NCBI GenBank assembly: GCA_036004405.1
Contig: DASYRM010000179.1
Location: 1 to 47,100, forward strand
DNA length: 47,100 nt
Origin: DASYRM01 sp036004405
GTDB lineage: Bacteria > Acidobacteriota > Vicinamibacteria > Vicinamibacterales > UBA2999
Direction: 5' to 3'
The notes beneath the pieces were generated by a model. It saw only the letters and a list, made by a program, of their open reading frames with translations. It was not told the origin of the DNA and searched no databases. A program made the translations under genes and the position numbers. Below are positions 41,257-47,100 of this stretch, piece after piece; within the stretch, counting starts at the first letter, position 1; every line of letters begins with the position of its first letter.

Positions 41257-42228
41257 ATGCAGATCTTCCACAACCCCAACTACAACTTCATCCGGTGGCG
41301 GTGGCACGCCCTGGGCTTGTCGGCCGCCGTCATCATCGCCGGCGCCGCGCTGATGGTGACGCGCGGCGTGCCGCTCGGCATCGACTTCTCGGGCGGCACG
41401 CTGGTGCGGGTGCAGTTCGAGCAGCAGGTGACCGAGGATCAGGTCCGCCGCGCGCTCGACTCGATCCCCGGCGACAAGGTGGTGCAGCAGTTCGGGCCGG
41501 CCAGCGACCGGCAGATCATGATCCGCCTGCCGCAGACCATTACCGCGGAGCAGGGAAGCAGCCTCGAACAGGGCTCGCGCCAGATCGAAGAGGCCATCAC
41601 CAAGGCCGGGCTGCCCAAGTTCCAGATTGTGCTGCGCGACATCGTCGGCCCGGTGATCGGCGCCGACCTGCAGCGCAAGGGCATCTACGCCACGCTGGCC
41701 TCGATCATCGCCATCACGATCTACATCGCGCTTCGCTTCCGTCCGAGCTTCGCCGTCGGCGCGATTGCCGCCACGTTCCACGACATCCTGGTGACGCTGG
41801 CGTTCCTGCAGTTCTTCAAGTACGAGCTGTCGCTCAACATCGTGGCCGCCATCCTGACGATCACCGGCTATTCGGTGAACGACACCATCGTCATCTTCGA
41901 TCGCGTGCGCGAGAACATGCGGTCCAAGCGTCGCGAACCGATCGCCCAGGTGGTGAACACCGCCGTGAACCAGACGCTCGGCCGCACGATCATCACGGCC
42001 GGCACCGCGTTCCTCTCGGTGCTCGCGCTCTACCTCTTCGGCGGCGACGCGCTGCGCGGCTTCTCGTTCACGATGCTGGTCGGCATCATCAGCGGCACGT
42101 ATTCGACGATCTTCATCGCCTCGGCCATCGCCATCATCCTGAGCAAGAAGCAGCCGACGGCGGCGGCACCGGCGGCGGAGGCCGCGGCCCGCACCACGCG
42201 CAAGCAGAAGGGCGCCAAGGCTTCGTAG
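41257..42228 (+). CDS. secF: Protein-export membrane protein SecF
   Basis: The 323-residue protein has an N-terminal helix followed by LGIDFSGGTLVRVQF (the SecF equivalent of the D1 motif), a small periplasmic domain, and a bundle of five helices with AAILTITGYSVNDTIVIFDRVREN and RTIITAGTAFLSVLALYLFGGDALRGFSFTMLVGIISGTYSTIFIAS. The tail is Ala-rich and basic (KQKGAKAS). It partners SecD. Confidence 0.96.
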   Translation: MQIFHNPNYNFIRWRWHALGLSAAVIIAGAALMVTRGVPLGIDFSGGTLVRVQFEQQVTEDQVRRALDSIPGDKVVQQFGPASDRQIMIRLPQTITAEQGSSLEQGSRQIEEAITKAGLPKFQIVLRDIVGPVIGADLQRKGIYATLASIIAITIYIALRFRPSFAVGAIAATFHDILVTLAFLQFFKYELSLNIVAAILTITGYSVNDTIVIFDRVRENMRSKRREPIAQVVNTAVNQTLGRTIITAGTAFLSVLALYLFGGDALRGFSFTMLVGIISGTYSTIFIASAIAIILSKKQPTAAAPAAEAAARTTRKQKGAKAS

Positions 42229-42241
42229 CCCAGCCTCGCTC

Positions 42242-43042
42242 GTGGAATTTTTCAACGCCGCGCTCCTGGGAGTGGTGCAGGGGCTCACCGAATTCCTGCC
42301 CATCTCCTCGACCGCGCACCTGATTCTGGGGGCGCGGATGCTGGGCTTTCAGGACCCCGGCGGCGTGTTCACCGTGATGATTCAGCTCGGTGCCATCCTG
42401 GCCGTGATCTGGCTCTATCGCGCCAAGGTGCTGAGTGTGGTCCTGGGCCTCCCCACGCAACCGGAGGCGCGCCGCTTCGCCGCCCTCCTGCTCATCGGCT
42501 TCCTGCCGGCGCTCGTGTCCGGGGCGCTCTTCTCGGACTACATCACGCAGGTGCTCTATTACAGCCCCCGCGTCATCGCGGCTGCCTTCATCCTGGGCGG
42601 CGTGGTGATGCTGCTGGTGGAGCGGATGCGCGCGCGGCCGACGGTGACGAACATCGACTCGATGCCGTTCTCGAAGGCGCTGGCCGTGGGCGTGGCGCAG
42701 ATGCTGGCGCTGGTGCCCGGCGTCTCGCGATCGGGCGCCACCATCGTGGGCGGTCTGTTGAGCGGCCTGGATCGCACCACCGCCGCCGAGTTCTCCTTTT
42801 TCCTGTCGATGCCGACGATGACGGCCGCTTTCGTCCACGGTCTGTGGGGAGTGCGCCACGACCTGTCCACCGCCCGCGCGGGGGAGATTGGCATCGGCTT
42901 CGTGATGGCGTTCATCGCGGCGCTGCTGGTCGTGAGACCGTTCCTCCGCTATGTGGGTCGGTCGGGATTCGCGCCGTTTGCGTGGTACCGGATTTCGGTA
43001 GGCGCAGCGCTGGCGCTGGCGATCGCCGCGGGCTGGCTCTGA
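42242..43042 (+). CDS. uppP: Undecaprenyl-diphosphatase
   Basis: The 266-residue membrane protein matches UppP/BacA: GVVQGLTEFLPISSTAHLILG with the catalytic Glu, FTVMIQLGAILAVIWLYR, GVAQMLALVPGVSRSGATIVGGLLSGLDRTTAAEFSFFLSMPTM with the Ser/Arg of the active site, and about eight helices in total. It dephosphorylates undecaprenyl pyrophosphate, recycling the lipid carrier for peptidoglycan and LPS. The GTG start lies 13 bases after secF. The last base of the stop is the first of the DUF502 start codon. Confidence 0.95.
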   Translation: MEFFNAALLGVVQGLTEFLPISSTAHLILGARMLGFQDPGGVFTVMIQLGAILAVIWLYRAKVLSVVLGLPTQPEARRFAALLLIGFLPALVSGALFSDYITQVLYYSPRVIAAAFILGGVVMLLVERMRARPTVTNIDSMPFSKALAVGVAQMLALVPGVSRSGATIVGGLLSGLDRTTAAEFSFFLSMPTMTAAFVHGLWGVRHDLSTARAGEIGIGFVMAFIAALLVVRPFLRYVGRSGFAPFAWYRISVGAALALAIAAGWL

Positions 43043-43656
43043 TGGCGTGGCTGCGCCGGACGTTCCTCGCGGGGTTCTTCTTCACCGTCCCGCTGTTCGT
43101 CAGCCTGGCGGCCCTGGTCTGGATCTTCGGTATCATTGATGGTTTCACGGCGCCGCTGGCGACGCAGATAATGGGCCGCGAAACCGCCCTGGCGCGGCTG
43201 GTCGCGGTGGCGGTGGGCGTGCTCGTGACCGGCGTGTTCCTGCTGGCGGTGGGCGCGGTGGCGACCAACGTCATCGGCCGGCGGGTGATGGCGCGTGCCG
43301 AGAGCTGGCTGATGATGGTGCCGGGATTCCGCACCATCTATGCCCCGGTGAAGCAGCTGGTCGTCGCGTTCTCGCCGGACAACGAGTACGGCTTCAAACG
43401 CGTGGTGATGGTAGAAGATCACCGGCGCGGCTGGGTGATGGGCTTCCTCACCAAGGAGTTCACGGTCGACCGCGGCCGCGGCCCCGAGGCGTTGATCACG
43501 GTGTATGTGCCGACCAATCACCTGTACCTGGGCGACATCGTGGTGTTTCCGGCGGAACAGGCGTTCTTTCCCGACCTGACCGTGGAAGAGGGTGTGCGGA
43601 TTTTCCTGACCGGCGGCATGTCGATGCCGGCGGATCTTCGCCGGAAGCGGGACTGA
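43042..43656 (+). CDS. DUF502-family membrane protein
   Basis: The 204-residue protein has an N-terminal two-helix module (FLAGFFFTVPLFVSLAALVWIFGIIDG and LVAVAVGVLVTGVFLLAVGAVATNVIG) and the conserved soluble region SWLMMVPGFRTIYAPVKQLVVAFSPDNEYGFKRVVMVEDHRRGWVMGFLTKEF and YVPTNHLYLGDIVVFP. Function is unknown; the family is common in bacteria and plants. It overlaps uppP by one base (TGATG), which suggests a lipid-carrier or envelope link, but that is inference. Confidence 0.92.
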   Translation: MAWLRRTFLAGFFFTVPLFVSLAALVWIFGIIDGFTAPLATQIMGRETALARLVAVAVGVLVTGVFLLAVGAVATNVIGRRVMARAESWLMMVPGFRTIYAPVKQLVVAFSPDNEYGFKRVVMVEDHRRGWVMGFLTKEFTVDRGRGPEALITVYVPTNHLYLGDIVVFPAEQAFFPDLTVEEGVRIFLTGGMSMPADLRRKRD

Positions 43657-43718
43657 ATTCCCGGCCAAGGCCAGTGTTGGCTTGCCCGCCTCCGGCGGGG
43701 GATGACGAGAGAGGATCA

Positions 43719-46187
43719 ATGAGAGCGATGCGCGAGATGTCCCGGGCGCTCAGCCGTGTGCTGACGTGCTTTGTGCTGCTTATGGTGCTGATGCCGGCGC
43801 TGGCCTTGGCCCAGGCGCCGCAAGCGCCGGCCGGCGAAACGCGGGCGGGCGGTGAAGTCAACCTGGTGCTGCCTGACCTGTCGTCCGTGGACGTGGGCGG
43901 CTACGACAGCCGGATGCTGCTGATGATCGGCCTCGGCGTCTCGGCGCTCGGCGTGCTCTTCGGCCTGGTCATCCTGACGCAGCTGAAAAATCTGCCGGTG
44001 CACCGCTCGATGCGGGAGATCTCCGAACTGATCTACGAGACCTGCAAGACCTACCTGCTGACCCAGGGCAAATTCATCGCCATCCTCGAGATCTTCATCG
44101 CCGTCGTCATCGTGCTCTACTTCGGGTTCCTCACCGGCCTCGAGCCGCTGCGCGTCGGCATCATCCTTCTCTTCAGCGTCATCGGCATTCTGGGCAGCTA
44201 CAGCGTCGCGTGGTTCGGCATCCGGGTGAACACCTACGCCAACTCGCGCACCGCGTTTGCCAGCCTGGAGGGCAAGCCCTATCCGGTGTACGCGATTCCG
44301 CTCAAGGCGGGCATGAGCATCGGCATGCTGCTCATCAGCGTCGAGCTGCTGATCATGCTCTTCATCCTGCTCTTCATTCCGCGCGACTACGCCGGGCCCT
44401 GCTTCATCGGCTTCGCCATCGGCGAGTCGCTGGGTGCTGCGGCGCTGCGCATCGCCGGCGGCATCTTCACCAAGATTGCCGACATCGGGTCGGACCTGAT
44501 GAAGATCGTGTTCAACATCAAGGAAGACGACGCGCGCAATCCTGGCGTCATTGCCGACTGCACCGGCGACAACGCCGGCGACTCGGTGGGCCCGAGCGCC
44601 GACGGCTTCGAAACCTACGGCGTGACCGGCGTGGCGCTCATCACCTTCATCCTGCTGGCCGTGTCCGACCCGGCCGTCCAGGTGAAGCTGCTGGTGTGGA
44701 TCTTCGTCATGCGCGTGATGATGATCATCGCCAGCGCCGGGTCGTATCTGATCAACGAGGCCATCGCCAAGGCCCGCTACGGCAACGTGGCGAAGATGAA
44801 TTTCGAGGCGCCGCTGACCCAGCTGGTGTGGCTCACCTCGATCGTGTCCGTCGTGGCGACCTATGTCGTGTCGAACCTGCTGATCTCCGACCTGGGCGAC
44901 GGCACGCTGTGGTGGAAGCTCTCGACCATCATCACCTGCGGCACGCTGGCCGGCGCCATCATTCCCGAGCTGGTGAAGATCTTCACCTCGGTCGAATCGA
45001 GTCACGTGCGCGAGGTGGTGACTTCGTCGAAGGAAGGCGGCCCCTCGCTGAACATCCTGTCGGGCCTCGTCGCCGGAAACTTCAGCGCCTACTGGCTGGG
45101 TCTCGTCATCGTGGCGCTGATGTCGATTGCGTTCTTCGTGAGCGCGAGCGGCGTGTCGATGTCCGATCTGATGCTGGCGCCAGCCGTGTTCGCCTTCGGC
45201 CTCGTGGCCTTCGGCTTCCTCGGCATGGGTCCGGTGACGATTGCCGTGGACTCCTACGGCCCCGTCACCGACAACGCCCAGTCGGTCTATGAGCTCTCGG
45301 TCATCGAAACCCTCCCCGGCATCGAGCAGGAGCTGAAGAAGGACTTCGGTCTCAACGTGCAGTTCGGCAAGGCGAAGGACATGCTCGAGGAGAACGACGG
45401 GGCCGGCAACACCTTCAAGGCCACCGCCAAGCCCGTGCTCATCGGCACCGCCGTCGTCGGTGCCACCACGATGATTTTCTCGATCATCATGGAGCTGACC
45501 CACGGCCTGACGCAGAACCTCGACAAGCTGTCGCTGCTGCACGCGCCCTTCCTGCTCGGGCTCATCACCGGCGGCTCGATCATCTACTGGTTCACCGGCG
45601 CCTCCATGCAGGCCGTCACCACCGGCGCCTACCGCGCGGTGGAGTTCATCAAGGCCAACATCAAGCTCGATGGCGTGAAGGCGGCGTCGGTGGAAGACAG
45701 CAAGAAGGTGGTGGAGATCTGCACGCAGTACGCGCAGAGGGGCATGTTCAACATTTTCCTGACGGTGTTCTTCGCCACGCTCGGCTTCGCGTTCGTCGAG
45801 TCGTTCTTCTTCATCGGCTATCTCGTCTCGATCGCCCTCTTCGGCCTCTACCAGGCGGTGTTCATGGCCAACGCCGGCGGCGCGTGGGACAACGCCAAGA
45901 AGATCGTCGAGACCGAGCTCAAGATGAAGAACACGCCGCTCCACGCCGCGACGGTCGTCGGCGACACCGTGGGCGACCCGTTCAAGGACACGTCGTCGGT
46001 GGCGCTCAATCCGGTCATCAAGTTCACGACGCTGTTCGGCCTGCTGGCGGTGTCGCTGGCGGAAGGGCTTCGCGGCGGCGAGTACGCCGGGCTCACCAGC
46101 ATCCTCGCGGCGGTCTTCGTCCTGATTTCGATGGTGTTCGTGTATCGCTCGTTCTACGGGATGCGCATCGGCGGCGGATCCCATTAG
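43719..46187 (+). CDS. hppA: Membrane-bound proton-translocating pyrophosphatase, divergent type
   Basis: The protein has about 822 residues with some 16 membrane helices plus an N-terminal signal-like segment (FVLLMVLMPALALA). The substrate loops are ADIGSDLMKIVFNIKEDDARNPGVIADCTGDNAGDSVGPSADGFETYG, TIAVDSYGPVTDNAQSVYE, and VVGDTVGDPFKDTSSVALNPVIK, which keep the Asp residues that bind Mg-pyrophosphate. The first loop departs from the canonical ADLVGKVE wording, so it belongs to the divergent group of K+-independent H+-PPases. Lys in GNTFKATAKP, where K+-dependent enzymes have Ala, agrees with K+-independence. It couples pyrophosphate hydrolysis to proton export. The ATG at 43719 has AGAGAGGA upstream. 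Last gene of the tgt-sec run. Confidence 0.93.
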   Translation: MRAMREMSRALSRVLTCFVLLMVLMPALALAQAPQAPAGETRAGGEVNLVLPDLSSVDVGGYDSRMLLMIGLGVSALGVLFGLVILTQLKNLPVHRSMREISELIYETCKTYLLTQGKFIAILEIFIAVVIVLYFGFLTGLEPLRVGIILLFSVIGILGSYSVAWFGIRVNTYANSRTAFASLEGKPYPVYAIPLKAGMSIGMLLISVELLIMLFILLFIPRDYAGPCFIGFAIGESLGAAALRIAGGIFTKIADIGSDLMKIVFNIKEDDARNPGVIADCTGDNAGDSVGPSADGFETYGVTGVALITFILLAVSDPAVQVKLLVWIFVMRVMMIIASAGSYLINEAIAKARYGNVAKMNFEAPLTQLVWLTSIVSVVATYVVSNLLISDLGDGTLWWKLSTIITCGTLAGAIIPELVKIFTSVESSHVREVVTSSKEGGPSLNILSGLVAGNFSAYWLGLVIVALMSIAFFVSASGVSMSDLMLAPAVFAFGLVAFGFLGMGPVTIAVDSYGPVTDNAQSVYELSVIETLPGIEQELKKDFGLNVQFGKAKDMLEENDGAGNTFKATAKPVLIGTAVVGATTMIFSIIMELTHGLTQNLDKLSLLHAPFLLGLITGGSIIYWFTGASMQAVTTGAYRAVEFIKANIKLDGVKAASVEDSKKVVEICTQYAQRGMFNIFLTVFFATLGFAFVESFFFIGYLVSIALFGLYQAVFMANAGGAWDNAKKIVETELKMKNTPLHAATVVGDTVGDPFKDTSSVALNPVIKFTTLFGLLAVSLAEGLRGGEYAGLTSILAAVFVLISMVFVYRSFYGMRIGGGSH

Positions 46188-46532
46188 GCAAACCTGAAGG
46201 TCCGCGTGGGCGAAGGCCGCTGAACTACCAGAAACGGGGGATTTCGGGCCGATCTTGTCCCTTGCGATCAGGGGAACAGCGATCCTACAATCCCCCGGCC
46301 CAGCCCTCCCTAGCGGGGAGCTAAGCGGGGAACCTTACGGGGAACCGAGTGTCTAAATTCAAGCTGGGTGAGCTAGTCCGAGGCCAGCCCGAGCGGTGGC
46401 CATGTCGGGGCTTGGATCAGAGGCTGGTCAGAAGCTAGATAACGCCCAGGTTTCGTTGACAGTGTTTTTTCGGGCTGGCATACTTGGCCGCTCGGCTGGG
46501 CTAACGGACGATCGCAGGGAGGAAGAACACCG
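46188..46532 (+). other. Intergenic region between hppA and the TonB-like gene, with repeats and promoters
   Basis: This 345-base gap has no gene I can support. It holds a possible promoter TTGCGA-18-TACAAT (46262-46291), followed by a C-run and three spaced copies of a GCGGGGA/ACGGGGA unit (about 46313-46349, in the context CTAGCGGGGAGCTAAGCGGGG). The stronger tonB promoter lies at 46456-46484. No terminator for hppA is evident. Confidence 0.45.
46456..46484 (+). promoter_or_regulatory. Sigma70-type promoter of the TonB-like gene
   Basis: A perfect TTGACA (46456-46461), exactly 17 bases, then CATACT (46479-46484). Transcription would start near 46491, leaving a 40-nt leader that contains a GGGAGGA ribosome binding site nine bases before the GTG. 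Confidence 0.72.
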
Positions 46533-47100
46533 GTGCCACGCGAAGAACGCATGTTCGGCGATGTCGTCGAGTCGTCCGTGAAAATCGGCAATCAGCAGTG
46601 GTATACGGTGCCGCTGTCGATTCTGGTCCACACGGCGGTTATCGGCGCCATCGTCATTATTCCCTTGCTGGCGACGGACATTCTGCCGACCCCGCCGTCG
46701 ATGATGGCGTTTGTCGCGGCCCCGCCGCCGCCCCCGCCGCCTCCGCCGCCACCGCCCCCCCCGGCCGCCGCGAAGCCGCCGGAAATACCGCCGGCCAACC
46801 CCAACGCCGCGCCCACCGAGGCGCCGGCCGAGATCAAGCCGGAAACCAAGATCGACACCAACTTTGATCGCAGCGCTGGCGTCGAAGGTGGTGTGCCAGG
46901 GGGTGTCGTCGGTGGCGTCGTGGGCGGTCTGCCCGATCCGCCGCCGCCGCCGCCCCCACCGCCGCCGGCCGCACCGGTGCGCGTGGGCGGCAACATCAAG
47001 CAGCCGACCAAGGTCAAGAACGTGCCGCCGGTCTACCCGCCGATCGCACAGTCTGCGCGCGTGCAGGGTGTCGTGATCATCGAGGCGACGATTGGGCCGG
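46533..47100 (+). CDS. TonB-family energy transducer (partial, runs off the window)
   Basis: From the GTG at 46533 (PREERMFGDVVESS) the frame reads a short cytoplasmic part and one membrane helix (TVPLSILVHTAVIGAIVIIPLLATDILP, about residues 29-56). A run of 13 prolines and a Pro/Ala/Lys/Glu-rich periplasmic linker follow, then a second poly-Pro block. The start of the TonB C-terminal domain is PTKVKNVPPVYPPIAQSARVQGVVIIEATIGP, where the YPPIAQSARVQGVV segment is diagnostic. It connects ExbBD-derived energy to outer-membrane transporters. At least 189 codons are present and the C-terminus lies beyond 47100. An ATG at 46551 is an alternative start. Confidence 0.9.
   Translation, partial: MPREERMFGDVVESSVKIGNQQWYTVPLSILVHTAVIGAIVIIPLLATDILPTPPSMMAFVAAPPPPPPPPPPPPPPAAAKPPEIPPANPNAAPTEAPAEIKPETKIDTNFDRSAGVEGGVPGGVVGGVVGGLPDPPPPPPPPPPAAPVRVGGNIKQPTKVKNVPPVYPPIAQSARVQGVVIIEATIGP

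Noticed and set aside
39655..42303. 882-residue open frame opposite yajC-secD-secF
   Set aside because: Antisense shadow of three well-conserved genes; composition (Arg, His, Asp) is typical of the complement of GC-rich coding sequence.
43716..46184. 822-residue open frame opposite hppA
   Set aside because: Same reasoning; mirrors the pyrophosphatase codons and has no recognisable domain.
46708..46770. CCG-rich stretch near the window end as a tandem repeat or CRISPR-like array
   Set aside because: It is simply the poly-proline coding segment of the TonB-like protein.

Overview
The window is chromosomal DNA from a GC-rich, diderm (outer-membrane) bacterium. I infer an Acidobacteriota member, possibly of the Vicinamibacteria type. 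The reasons are lptD, a TonB-type protein, many secreted TPR or Ala/Pro-rich proteins of unnamed families, very GC-rich third codon positions, and palindromic intergenic repeats (core GGGCCGCC-loop-GGCGGCCC). No taxonomic marker is present, so this is an impression from composition and gene content. I saw no rRNA, tRNA, CRISPR array, transposase or prophage.

Layout. 1-4.3 kb: secreted TPR protein, NPP-type phosphodiesterase, malonyl-CoA decarboxylase. 4.3-7.6 kb: Kup potassium transporter (-), DinB-like protein, Rsm22-like methyltransferase (-). 7.6-10.1 kb: a PA2779-like small membrane protein and a very unusual fusion of C39-type cysteine peptidase, TPR-like region, POTRA and outer-membrane beta-barrel; this is the best candidate for an undescribed system. 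10.1-12 kb: lipoprotein-like protein, cupin/carboxypeptidase-regulatory-like protein (-), small membrane protein (-). 12-13.7 kb: TPP riboswitch and thiC. 13.7-20.6 kb: accessory secreted proteins (DUF6152 and partner), an ankyrin protein, a chemoreceptor with a one-base frameshift, a second frameshifted gene, and a sulfotransferase-like protein. 21.3-25.4 kb: clpA, a radical SAM protein and the N-degron aminoacyltransferase bpt.

25.6-32.2 kb (-): an apparent operon accD-folC-lptD-rmlB-rmd linking fatty-acid, folate, LPS-export and deoxysugar functions. 32.3-35.2 kb: deoxynucleoside kinase (-) and a HEAT-repeat/cyclophilin lipoprotein (+). 35.2-35.6 kb: two tandem perfect terminator hairpins and a 17-codon Lys/Ala-rich micro-gene (-) with a good sigma70-type promoter. 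35.7-38.15 kb (-): ddl and a TPR protein, coupled by an ATGA overlap. 38.2-46.2 kb (+): tgt-yajC-secD-secF-uppP-DUF502-hppA, covering queuosine tRNA modification, the Sec accessory complex, undecaprenyl recycling and a divergent proton-pumping pyrophosphatase. 46.5 kb to the end: a TonB-like energy transducer that runs off the window.

Genome-wide habits visible here: (i) several genes have a -10 hexamer only 6-9 nt before the start codon, suggesting leaderless mRNAs; (ii) GTG and TTG starts are common; (iii) ATGA overlaps tie operon genes together; (iv) a palindromic repeat family sits at gene 3' ends and in two cases supplies the last Ser codon and the stop codon.
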